From NCBI GenBank assembly GCA_020851855.1, contig JADZBY010000476.1, positions 1-7,379 of the forward strand: DNA of 7,379 nt. Reading direction: 5' to 3'. This DNA comes from Anaerolineae bacterium. Its GTDB lineage: Bacteria > Chloroflexota > Anaerolineae > Aggregatilineales > UBA2796. The stretch's first letter is position 1. The number at the start of each line of letters is the position of its first letter. A program made the translations under genes and the position numbers. The notes under the pieces were generated by a model. That model did no database searches, was not told the DNA's origin, and worked only from the letters and a program-made list of their open reading frames with translations. Shown piece after piece: positions 1 to 6,337 of this stretch.

Positions 1-90
1 CTCCCTCATGGAGAGGGGTGCGGAAACCCAGGATTCCCGCTTTTTCTCCCCTCTCGCCCTGAGGGAGAGAGGGGCCGGGGGAGTGAGGGT
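1..90. repeat. Degenerate hairpin-forming intergenic repeats at the window edge
   Basis: Two related purine/pyrimidine-skewed units are visible. One at 1-18 (CTCCCTCATGGAGAGGGG) is probably cut by the window edge. The second, at 48-90, is a CCCCTCTC...GAGAGGGG inverted repeat followed by a G-rich tail ending GAGTGAGGGT. They are separated by an A/C-rich spacer. Similar CCCTCTC/GAGAGGG repeat families occur between genes in many Chloroflexota and some other bacterial genomes, usually as non-coding, multi-copy elements of unknown role. Only these two partial copies are seen here, so family membership is inferred. Confidence 0.5.
48..74 (-). terminator. Strong hairpin downstream of the glycosyltransferase gene; possible transcription end
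   Basis: Bases 48-55 (CCCCTCTC) pair perfectly with 67-74 (GAGAGGGG). Past a G/A mismatch (56/66), 57-59 pair with 63-65 around a three-base loop. It lies 47 bases past the stop of the minus-strand glycosyltransferase gene, so it could end or stabilise that transcript. Read on the minus strand it is followed by AGAAAAAGC rather than a U tract, so it is not a textbook intrinsic terminator. The T run at 41-45 is on the wrong side for minus-strand transcription. Confidence 0.3.
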
Positions 91-120
91 CAACACGAAA
101 ACGGGCTTTGCAGACACACC

Positions 121-1788
121 CTAGTTCGGAGTGAAGCGCAGCAGGTAGAAGTGGACCATCTGGTTGTATTCGTCGCGAAAGGGTTGCCCAAACACAACTG
201 CATATTCTTCCGGCGCTAGTCCCCACAGCCTGCCACCCGCCGGAGTGCGCGTATAGTCGGCCACATAGTCGATGTGATGCTGCGTGAGGTATTCGCGCAA
301 GGGCACGCCATCCCGAATGGCCAGAAGGCGTTCCTTGTCGCCCATCAGCCCGTCCAGGTTGATCACCGTGCTTGTCGTGAAATAGCCGAGGACGCCCGCA
401 TTGAACGCGCCGATGCGCGCCCCGGTTGGGACGTGAGCATCCACCGCTTCGGCTGCCTTCCGGAACGAGTACAAGCTCGGCTCCAGGTTGAGCATGTCAT
501 AAAAGGTGCGCGGGAGCAGGACAATGGCCAGCATCCAGGCAAATGCAATGCTGCCGCTGATCGCAAGGCGCAGGGGGCGATAAGGATAGCGGTTGAATAC
601 AAAACTGACTGCCGCCGCCATCCACAAGACGGCGACCTCAAATTCGAAGGCGTAGTACCAGGGATTGGTCGCGGCGACCGGCCCCAGTTGCCAGAGGAAC
701 GCATAGATGTGCGTCAGCCCGGCCAGGGTCATTCCGAGAAGCGCCCAGAAGGATGGGTTGAAGCGGATGCGATGTTTCATCGTGTAACGAACGAGGATCA
801 GCGCCAGACCGATCACAGCGAGGACCAGAAGATATTGCGCCGCCGGTGAGATCAGCAGGAATGGGCGGATGATCCAGATCAGCAGCATGCCCAGTATGGC
901 CGGGATGTACTGCGCCATGGATACGAGATAGGCCGGGTCGAAGCGCCCACCATACACACCGGCAATCTCTTGTACCCAGGTCGCAGCCTTGACCTCGCCG
1001 CTTACGGGGAGAAATAGCCCGAACTGCGCCAAGTTGAGGGCAGCGTACAGGCTTGCCACGGCGATCACCGGGCCGAGCACGAACAGCGCGACGTTCCGCC
1101 AGGCGATTCGCCCGCGAAAGCGAATCCAGAGGCTCGCCACGAGGACGGCAGCCAGGACCAGCGAATCGACGCGGCACAGAAACGTCATGCCCAGCGCTGC
1201 GCCGAGCATGAACAGCGCCGCTGGCCTGGGTTCACCGCTCCGAAATACGCTAAGGTAAGCGCGCATGACGAGGGCAGACAGGAAGAGATGGAGCGAGTTC
1301 TCCATACCTGACAGGAAGACATTGCTGACGCTGAGCAGAGAGGCAAACAGCAGCGCGCCAACCAGCGCCGCACTCTCTGTAAACACCTGTCTCAGCACTC
1401 GCCAAAATGCCAGCAGCGCCGCCACATTGAAGAGCGCCGCCGCGCCCAATGCCAGCCGCAGCAGCGTGAGCGACTCCGCCGACAGACGGGCGAGCAGCGT
1501 GAGGATCACTGCCCACAAGGGTTGTACGCCGTTGGTGAAGATGACGCCGTCGAACGTCGGGCCGTTGCCGAGCGCCAGGTTGCGCGCCCACCCGAGGTAA
1601 TAGAACGTGTCATCGACGGCGGTGGCCCAGCTCAGGTGGAAATCAAGCGGCTGCAGGATGAGGTACAAGTAGTACCCTGACAGAAGAAGGGCGATGGGGA
1701 TAATGACTCTTGCGGATCGCACGATGCGCCAGCCTGTTGATCGATGACCGCTCGCCTGTAATTGTACACGGGCGAGCGGCCAACACAT
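121..1788 (-). CDS. Polytopic GT-C-type glycosyltransferase (ArnT/PMT-like mannosyltransferase family)
   Basis: Predicted integral-membrane glycosyltransferase, likely using a lipid-linked sugar donor on the outer face of the membrane; donor and acceptor are unknown. The 555 residues contain about 11-12 hydrophobic segments (first about 28-46, last about 407-426). The first external loop carries an Asp pair, D59-D60, in AVDDTFYYLGWARN, followed by a GNGPTFDG stretch and TNGVQPLW. An acidic motif in this loop is the usual GT-C catalytic/metal site. A soluble tail (about 430-555) includes GARIGAFNAGVLGYF and a VINLDGL motif, typical of this group. The start is uncertain. ATG at 1788 has only AAGAG directly against it, and an in-frame GTG at 1720-1722 would leave a short cytoplasmic tail before the first helix. 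It begins 30 nt after the upstream secreted-protein gene with no terminator between, so cotranscription is likely. Confidence 0.85.
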   Translation of the reverse strand: MCWPLARVQLQASGHRSTGWRIVRSARVIIPIALLLSGYYLYLILQPLDFHLSWATAVDDTFYYLGWARNLALGNGPTFDGVIFTNGVQPLWAVILTLLARLSAESLTLLRLALGAAALFNVAALLAFWRVLRQVFTESAALVGALLFASLLSVSNVFLSGMENSLHLFLSALVMRAYLSVFRSGEPRPAALFMLGAALGMTFLCRVDSLVLAAVLVASLWIRFRGRIAWRNVALFVLGPVIAVASLYAALNLAQFGLFLPVSGEVKAATWVQEIAGVYGGRFDPAYLVSMAQYIPAILGMLLIWIIRPFLLISPAAQYLLVLAVIGLALILVRYTMKHRIRFNPSFWALLGMTLAGLTHIYAFLWQLGPVAATNPWYYAFEFEVAVLWMAAAVSFVFNRYPYRPLRLAISGSIAFAWMLAIVLLPRTFYDMLNLEPSLYSFRKAAEAVDAHVPTGARIGAFNAGVLGYFTTSTVINLDGLMGDKERLLAIRDGVPLREYLTQHHIDYVADYTRTPAGGRLWGLAPEEYAVVFGQPFRDEYNQMVHFYLLRFTPN

Positions 1789-1818
1789 CTCTTAGGATTG
1801 TCTCAGAAGCTCCGGCCC

Positions 1819-3441
1819 TCACTCGCAGGCTTGCGGCGGTGTGGCGAGGCCCGGAGCCGTCGGGAACACCAGCGTATCGTAGGCGTAGATGGTGTTCACC
1901 AGCCCGATAAAAATGGACGCTTCGCCGGGCCGCTGGATGCTGAACGAGAACTGCTGGTCCGCGCCGCGCGCTACGTAGAGCGTTGTGCCATCCGCCAGCC
2001 AGTTGATGCTGAACAGGTTATCCGCCGCCGCCGGGACAAACGGCGACGTGGTCCTGCCGTCGATTCCCAGATAGCCGATGCGGCCCTCGGTCGTCGTGTA
2101 CACCACGCCCCTGCTATCCGGCGTCCAGTCGAACAGGAACTGCACCGGCGGCAGGATCAACAGCGGCTCACCCGTCTCGGGGTCCTGGATGCGCCACGAG
2201 GAACCACTCCCCACCAGGGTTTTTCTGCCGTCCGGCGACGGGATGACGTAGTCCGGGCCAGTCACGTTGGCCAGCTCGCCACGGTCTTCGATGTCGCCCT
2301 CAAGCGGCACGTACCACACATGGCCGCCCACTCGATCTTCGGGCGGCGCGCTCTCGCTGACCGGGATGTAGGTGTAAAAGCCCTGGCCATCTTGCGCCCA
2401 GGATACCGCAGGCGTGAGCAGGTCGCGCGCGTCGCCCTCGTCAAAGCGCGGCACGTATTCCAGCAAGGCGGGCGGCTCGTCCGCGATGTTCGCCGGGTAG
2501 CGGATGATCTCGTTGGCGCTGATCATGATCGCCGTGTCGCGCTGCGGGTTGCGGCGGACGGCGTTTTGCGGCACGTTGCCGATATCCACGCGGAACGGCT
2601 CGCCAATTCCACCCACGGGCAGCATCCAGACCGGGAAATTGTAGGTGTTGTTGCGCGAGTCGACGATTTCCACAGACGCCGCCTTGCCGCCGGGCAGCCA
2701 CAAGGCGCGCGTTGGCCACGCGCCTTCGGATAGCCCGAACGTGGTGCTATCGGCCAGCAAGACCACCTGACTGAGCAGCAGGTCGACCCAGTACACGCCG
2801 TTGTAACTCGTCGCCAGGGCTGCCGTGCCGTCCGGCGAGAGGTCCACGCTCAAGAGCGGCGGGTCAAACTGGGCGACCACGCGCGGCGTACCGCCGTTGT
2901 CCGAATACTGAAGCGCGCCATCCGGGCTGCCGAACACGGCGCGCACCACCGGAGCGCCCGCCGGGTCAGGCGTCGGCGTGGGGGCGGGCGCGCCAAGCTC
3001 CGGGCGGATGCAGTAGAGCAGCGGCAGCGTCGTGCTGGGCAGCGGCGTGGGCGGCTCGCCTTCAAACGGCTCCAACAGGTACGTCTGGCCGGACGTTTCC
3101 GTCACCCAGCCCTTCAGCTCGCCGACGGCGACCTGCCACCAGCGCTCGCCTTCCGCGCTGCACTGCGGGCCATCTTCAAGCGTGACCACCGTGCCGAGCG
3201 GCAGGTAGCGCAGCACCGGCCCCTGTCGCGACGGCTCCGGCTTCAAGAACAGGCCCGGCAGGTCGGGATAGGTCGCGCTGACGACGCTCGCCCGCCCGCC
3301 TTTTTCGAGCTTCGACTCCGGCAGCCCGGAGCACAGGTCGGCGTCCTGCGCCCGGACGACGGCAGGCGACCCGCTTGCCAACGCGAGAGCCAGCAGAACG
3401 GCTACGGCCATGCAAAAGGCGATGCTCAATCGTTTCATCAT
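1819..3441 (-). CDS. Secreted protein with SH3-like domain and C-terminal WD40/TolB-like beta-propeller
   Basis: Predicted extracytoplasmic protein of about 540 aa; function unknown. Residues 1-32 form a Sec signal peptide (MMKRLS, then a hydrophobic core, likely cleaved near VRAQ/DA); no lipobox is seen. Residues about 52-126 resemble a bacterial SH3 domain: FLKPEPS, LPLGTVVTLEDGPQC, WWQVAVGELKGWVTE and YLLEP match the usual pattern. A Pro/Thr linker (about 127-165, with APTPTPDPAG) leads to a region with blade-like motifs such as LSPDGT, PSPDGRK, WTPDSRG and LADGTTLY, indicating a beta-propeller to the C-terminus. Bacterial SH3 domains often bind cell wall, and propellers bind proteins or glycans. 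The start was chosen among three consecutive ATGs (3444, 3441, 3438) because GGAG at 3448-3451 lies 6 nt from 3441. A longer form would need TTG at 3468. The downstream glycosyltransferase gene follows by 30 nt. Confidence 0.87.
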   Translation of the reverse strand: MMKRLSIAFCMAVAVLLALALASGSPAVVRAQDADLCSGLPESKLEKGGRASVVSATYPDLPGLFLKPEPSRQGPVLRYLPLGTVVTLEDGPQCSAEGERWWQVAVGELKGWVTETSGQTYLLEPFEGEPPTPLPSTTLPLLYCIRPELGAPAPTPTPDPAGAPVVRAVFGSPDGALQYSDNGGTPRVVAQFDPPLLSVDLSPDGTAALATSYNGVYWVDLLLSQVVLLADSTTFGLSEGAWPTRALWLPGGKAASVEIVDSRNNTYNFPVWMLPVGGIGEPFRVDIGNVPQNAVRRNPQRDTAIMISANEIIRYPANIADEPPALLEYVPRFDEGDARDLLTPAVSWAQDGQGFYTYIPVSESAPPEDRVGGHVWYVPLEGDIEDRGELANVTGPDYVIPSPDGRKTLVGSGSSWRIQDPETGEPLLILPPVQFLFDWTPDSRGVVYTTTEGRIGYLGIDGRTTSPFVPAAADNLFSINWLADGTTLYVARGADQQFSFSIQRPGEASIFIGLVNTIYAYDTLVFPTAPGLATPPQACE

Positions 3442-3507
3442 CATTCGCTCCGTTTTTTTCCGTCGCAAGACACCGCGCAGAGGCGGCGTCGTGCTGAGTC
3501 CTCACTG

Positions 3508-3513
3508 GTTATA
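3508..3513 (-). promoter_or_regulatory. Candidate -10 box for the secreted SH3/propeller gene
   Basis: The minus strand reads GGTATAACC here. TATAAC matches five of six bases of the sigma-70-type -10 consensus and stands out in GC-rich DNA. It is 67 nt upstream of the chosen ATG and 46 nt beyond the stop of the kinase gene. No good -35 hexamer lies 16-18 nt upstream, so this is weak evidence that the secreted-protein and glycosyltransferase genes have their own transcript. Confidence 0.3.
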
Positions 3514-3559
3514 CCGCTCTGCCCGCCGAAAAGCGCCGCGCAAAACATAGATAGGCGCA

Positions 3560-4441
3560 TCAGCCGGCGTACCGCGCGCAGACCGCGTCGACCTGCGGGC
3601 CGTACCCTTCGCCAAAGAGGTTGAGGTGCACCAACAGCGGGTAAAGCTGGTACAGCGCCCGGCGCTCGCGGTATCCGGCGGGCAACGGGTAGGCCTCGCT
3701 GTAGGCATCCAGGAATCCGGGTGGGAAGCCGCCGAATAGCTCGGTGAAGGCGATCTCGACCTCACGATTGCCGTAGTAGACCGCCGGATCGATGATGACG
3801 GGCCGGTCGCCGTCGGCCACCATGTAGTTGCCGCTCCACAGGTCGCCGTGCAGCAGCGACGGCGCGATTGGCTCCGCGCCGACCAAATCGGGCAGGCGTT
3901 CCATGAGGCGGTCCAAGAGGCGCTCGCGCTCCGGATAGAGCAGACGGCGCTGGCGGGCTATCCTCACCTGCGGCGCGAGGCGCTGGTCGCGGTAAAACGC
4001 CGCCCAGTCGCCGGCCTGCCGGTTGTGCTGCGGCAACTCCCCGATGAAATTGTCGTGATCCAGCCCAAACTGCGCCGCGGTGCGCCGGTGCAGCGCCGCC
4101 AGACCATGCCCCAGGTTCATGGCGAGCGCGCGCGAGCGGCGCGCGGGCCGTTCTTCCACCCAGGCCATGACCAGCCACGCGGGCGCGCCGCCTTGCGCCT
4201 CGCGGTGCGCGATGACGTCCGGGACGTGCAGCGCGCCCGCTTCACGCAGCAGCGCCAGGCCCCGCGCTTCCGCCGCAAAAAAGCCGGGCGGCGCGTCGGA
4301 CTTCCATTTCACGAAGAAGCGCTGCCCGCCGGCCTCGACGCACGCGGCGTGGTTGATGCAGCCGCCGCTCACAAACTGCGCATGTTGCGGCGGACTGCCC
4401 AGCGCGTCGGTCAGGGCGGCGTGCAGGGAAGACGGCAGCAC
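3560..4441 (-). CDS. Fructosamine/ketosamine-3-kinase family protein
   Basis: Cytoplasmic small-molecule kinase of the fructosamine-3-kinase family (protein-kinase-like fold). Family members phosphorylate C3 of ketosamines (sugar adducts on protein amines), making the adduct unstable and freeing the amine. Many bacterial members prefer ribulosamines or erythrulosamines to fructosamines. At 293 aa it has normal family length. Visible motifs are P-loop SGGCINHA (25-32, with C28), FFVKWK with ATP-site Lys45, E58 in AAEARGL, FGLDHDNFIGELPQHN (125-140), catalytic loop LLHGDLWSGN (H198, D200, N205), metal-binding IDPAVYYGNREVEIAFTELF (D218), and a LYQLYPLLVHLNLFGEGY tail. The start is GTG at 4441: GAGG at 4449-4452 is 7 nt away, and an in-frame TAG lies just upstream. 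The gene follows the phosphatase gene after 44 nt, so a shared transcript is likely. The family is certain; the substrate is not. Confidence 0.95.
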   Translation of the reverse strand: MLPSSLHAALTDALGSPPQHAQFVSGGCINHAACVEAGGQRFFVKWKSDAPPGFFAAEARGLALLREAGALHVPDVIAHREAQGGAPAWLVMAWVEERPARRSRALAMNLGHGLAALHRRTAAQFGLDHDNFIGELPQHNRQAGDWAAFYRDQRLAPQVRIARQRRLLYPERERLLDRLMERLPDLVGAEPIAPSLLHGDLWSGNYMVADGDRPVIIDPAVYYGNREVEIAFTELFGGFPPGFLDAYSEAYPLPAGYRERRALYQLYPLLVHLNLFGEGYGPQVDAVCARYAG

Positions 4442-4485
4442 CGCTACACCTCTGCCGGATGGTTACTCAGCATTTGCCACGCTCA

Positions 4486-4959
4486 CTACAGGTTGTGGTC
4501 GCGCCGAATCTGGGCCAGCAGCCCACGCGCGCCTTCGAGCACGAGCGAATACACACGGTCAAACTCGCCGGTGTAGTATGGATCGGGCACTTCGCGCTCC
4601 GGCGCGTGCGGCGCGAAATCCATCAGCCGGGCGATCTTCACCGCGCCATTGCCGTGACGCCGGTTGAAGTACGTCACGTCGTGCAGGTGGTCATCGTCCA
4701 TGGCCACGATGTAGTTGAAGCGCTTGAAGTCGGTCGCGTCGAGTGGCCGGGCCGCGCCTTCATACTCGATGCCGTGCCGGCGCAGGATGCGCAGCGTGCC
4801 CGGATGGGCCGGTTCGCCGGTGTGCCAGTCGCCCGTCCCGGCGGAGTCGCAGGTGATCTGATCTTCAAGCCCGGCCTCTTCGACCAGGTGGGCAAAGACG
4901 GCCTCGGCCATCGGTGAGCGGCAGATATTCCCGGTGCAAACGAACAGGACGTGAATCAT
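4486..4959 (-). CDS. Low-molecular-weight protein-tyrosine-phosphatase (LMW-PTP)
   Basis: Cytoplasmic phosphatase of 157 aa, the usual family length. The N-terminal P-loop VCTGNICRSP gives the CX5R(S) signature, with nucleophile C8 and R14. The general acid lies in the late DPYYTGEF motif (D126). DSAGTGDWHTGEPAH in the middle is also typical. Such enzymes hydrolyse phosphotyrosine, and some act on sugar phosphates; human LMW-PTP-A removes the phosphate from protein-bound ribulosamine-5-phosphate. Being 44 nt upstream of a ketosamine-kinase gene suggests the latter kind of role here. The start is ATG at 4959, because MIHVLFVCTGN is the normal family N-terminus. The frame stays open to a TTG at 4998, which would add 13 residues unlike the family. 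No clear Shine-Dalgarno lies close to the ATG. Alternatives are arsenate reductase of the same fold or a phosphotyrosine phosphatase for exopolysaccharide control, but no arsenic or Wzc-type genes are nearby. Confidence 0.94.
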   Translation of the reverse strand: MIHVLFVCTGNICRSPMAEAVFAHLVEEAGLEDQITCDSAGTGDWHTGEPAHPGTLRILRRHGIEYEGAARPLDATDFKRFNYIVAMDDDHLHDVTYFNRRHGNGAVKIARLMDFAPHAPEREVPDPYYTGEFDRVYSLVLEGARGLLAQIRRDHNL

Positions 4960-5006
4960 GCGGGTCTGTGTTACCTGATACGGGTTCGCAGAATCCAAAC
5001 GCGCCT

Positions 5007-5012
5007 ATTTTA
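5007..5012 (-). promoter_or_regulatory. Candidate -10 box for the phosphatase-kinase pair
   Basis: The minus strand reads GGGTAAAATAGG; TAAAAT matches five of six bases of the -10 consensus. Transcription would start near 5000, giving an untranslated leader of about 40 nt before the ATG at 4959. No convincing -35 hexamer is visible at the expected spacing. Confidence 0.3.
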
Positions 5013-5045
5013 CCCGATCCCGGTCCGTGACGTGGACTCTCCATT

Positions 5046-5055
5046 CGGCGCGCCG
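5046..5055. promoter_or_regulatory. Perfect 10-bp palindrome in the divergent intergenic region
   Basis: CGGCGCGCCG reads the same on both strands and lies between the two candidate divergent -10 boxes, where a regulator could affect both directions. Palindromes of this size are expected several times by chance in a window this long, and more often in GC-rich DNA. The operator role is speculative. Confidence 0.15.
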
Positions 5056-5126
5056 GACGCCAGAAGTATGCCGTGAGCGCCGCAGAGTTTCGGATTATTT
5101 TCACGCACAGCATTGGAATTTCGGGC

Positions 5127-5132
5127 TATACT
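5127..5132 (+). promoter_or_regulatory. Candidate -10 box for the small GTPase gene
   Basis: GGGCTATACTGCG contains TATACT, five of six matches to the -10 consensus. A start near 5139 would give a leader of about 25 nt that includes the GAGG at 5150-5153. The -35 position (around 5104-5109) reads CGCACA and is not consensus, so the promoter would be weak or activator-dependent. Confidence 0.35.
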
Positions 5133-5164
5133 GCGAATGGACCACCATTGAGGCAGCATTGATT

Positions 5165-5755
5165 ATGGTCAGCAACGCACCTGGATTCACCACACTGAAG
5201 ATCGTCATGGTTGGCGCGCCGGGCGTCGGGAAGTCGAGCCTGCTGCACTGCTACAGCGCGGGCCGGGAGCAGGCCATCGCCGTTCAGGTCAACGATCTGG
5301 CGCTGTGCACCCTGCGGCTGACCGTGGAAGATCACCCGTTGCAGGTCAGCTTTTGGGACGTGACCGGGCTGCACCGCTCGTCCCGGCTCCGCGACCACTA
5401 CTTCCAGGGCGCGCAATGCATGGCGCTCATCTACGACGTATCGTTGCCCGCCACGTTCTTTGACCTTTTGTACTGGATGCAGCACATCCAGAGCCTTGCG
5501 CCGCTCGTGCCGGCCCTGCTGATCGGGAACAAGGTCGACCTGGGGGCCGTGGTCCCGCCGGAAGAAGCGCAAGGCTGGGCTGAGTCGCGGCACATGCCGT
5601 TCGTGCAGACCAGTGCGCGCACCCGGCAAGGCGTGGACGACGCCCTGTCGCTTTTGCTGTGGCTTGGCCTGGAACAACTCCGGCATCGCGAAGGGCTGAG
5701 CTACTCCCAACGCCCGCCTTCCACACGGCCCGCTCCATCTGACGATGAAGGGTGA
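5165..5755 (+). CDS. Rab/Ras-like bacterial small GTPase with atypical catalytic motifs
   Basis: Predicted cytoplasmic guanine-nucleotide-binding switch of 196 aa. G1 is GAPGVGKS (17-24), G3 is WDVTG (64-68), G4 is GNKVDL (121-126) and G5 is TSAR (149-152). RLRDHYFQGAQCMALIYDVS (75-94) closely resembles the Rab/Ras segment after switch II. Non-consensus features are Pro19 at the Ras Gly12 position, Leu69 where Ras Gln61 would be, and no Thr in residues 32-48, where the switch I Thr is expected. Nucleotide binding looks intact, but hydrolysis may be slow or partner-dependent. The polar C-terminal tail (about 175-196) has no prenylation motif. The start is ATG at 5165. GAGG at 5150-5153 is 11 nt away, so an in-frame TTG at 5159 with 5-nt spacing is also possible. 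The frame is open back to 5027, but that part does not resemble a GTPase N-terminus. Confidence 0.9.
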   Translation: MVSNAPGFTTLKIVMVGAPGVGKSSLLHCYSAGREQAIAVQVNDLALCTLRLTVEDHPLQVSFWDVTGLHRSSRLRDHYFQGAQCMALIYDVSLPATFFDLLYWMQHIQSLAPLVPALLIGNKVDLGAVVPPEEAQGWAESRHMPFVQTSARTRQGVDDALSLLLWLGLEQLRHREGLSYSQRPPSTRPAPSDDEG

Positions 5756-5797
5756 GCAGCGCCCACACACCTGGAAAGTGCGCTTTGAATATGCACG

Positions 5798-5825
5798 TTG
5801 CGCAACAGGCCGCGTTGACTAGAAT
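5798..5825 (+). promoter_or_regulatory. Candidate promoter for the STAS-like protein gene
   Basis: TTGCGC (5798-5803) and TAGAAT (5820-5825) are 16 nt apart; the -10 matches five of six consensus bases and the -35 matches three. A start near 5832 would leave a leader of about 75 nt. The -35 overlaps the perfect palindrome GTTGCGCAAC (5797-5806), and the leader holds a small GCGAA/TTCGC inverted repeat (5839-5854). The 150-nt gap between the two genes otherwise shows no reading frame of interest and no T-rich terminator. Confidence 0.33.
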
Positions 5826-5905
5826 GGACGGTAATAGCGCGAATCGAGGTTCGCCTACCGCACCTTCCATTCAGGCACCGCTCGTGTTGGAGCAATGGCG
5901 AGAAC

Positions 5906-6337
5906 ATGGACGAAGAAAATAGAGTCGCGGAACTGCCTACGTCGCGCATTTACTGGCACGACGCCGATCATAACATCCTGGTGCACGAGGCAACGGGCCG
6001 CTGGTCCTGGGACGAGGCCCACCAGAGCTTGAGAATCGTCAACGAAACCGTCTTTGCCAATGCCCGGCCCACCTGCACCGTTCACTGGATGCACCAGTAC
6101 ACGACGCTGCCGCCGGGAAACGCGCTGGCGAACCTGCGCCGCCTGATGGTGGCCGATCCACCCAACGAGGAACTGGTGATCATCGTCGGCGCGTCGTCGA
6201 TGTTGATGGCCTTTTTGAGGACCGTGTTGCGCGCCTATGGTATGGCCGGCGCAATATCGAAGTATCATTATGTAGAGGCGTTCCCCGATGCGCTGCACAT
6301 CATCGAGGAACACCGCCGGATTGCACACCCTACGTGA
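5906..6337 (+). CDS. Conserved-looking hypothetical protein with predicted STAS/SpoIIAA-like fold
   Basis: Cytoplasmic protein of 143 aa; no specific function recognised. There is no signal peptide or sustained membrane helix. The predicted order is strand (14-29, RIYWHDADHNILVHEA), helix (34-52, after a TGRWSWDEAH motif), strand (56-64), helix (72-83, NALANLRRLMVA), strand (89-95, ELVIIVG), helix (98-112), strand (117-123) and helix (127-137). This alternating pattern suits STAS/SpoIIAA-like proteins, which often act as partner-switch or regulatory modules. The assignment comes from pattern only, and no STAS phosphorylation motif is evident. The ATG at 5906 is the only sensible start. A GGAG at 5889-5892 is rather far (13 nt) and a CGAGA is very close, so the ribosome site is mediocre. 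It lies 150 nt after the GTPase gene on the same strand. Coding is supported by length and ordered hydrophobic patterning. Confidence 0.78.
   Translation: MDEENRVAELPTSRIYWHDADHNILVHEATGRWSWDEAHQSLRIVNETVFANARPTCTVHWMHQYTTLPPGNALANLRRLMVADPPNEELVIIVGASSMLMAFLRTVLRAYGMAGAISKYHYVEAFPDALHIIEEHRRIAHPT

Noticed and set aside
1762..2733. 323-codon open frame on the plus strand
   Set aside because: It is entirely antisense to the secreted propeller gene and the start of the glycosyltransferase gene. It is rich in Arg/Ala/His/Val with no domain pattern. The minus-strand frames have a signal peptide, membrane helices and recognisable motifs, so this is a GC-rich shadow.
3848..4576. 242-codon plus-strand frame across the kinase gene
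   Set aside because: It is antisense to an unmistakable fructosamine-kinase family protein and has no features of its own.
5027..5164. N-terminal extension of the GTPase to the first in-frame ATG at 5027
   Set aside because: The extra 46 residues are Arg-rich and unlike any GTPase N-terminus. They would run across the candidate -10 box and the GAGG ribosome site. The start near 5165 gives a normal-length protein.
5126..5770. 214-codon open frame antisense to the GTPase gene
   Set aside because: The plus-strand frame has all the GTPase G motifs; the antisense product has no recognisable features.
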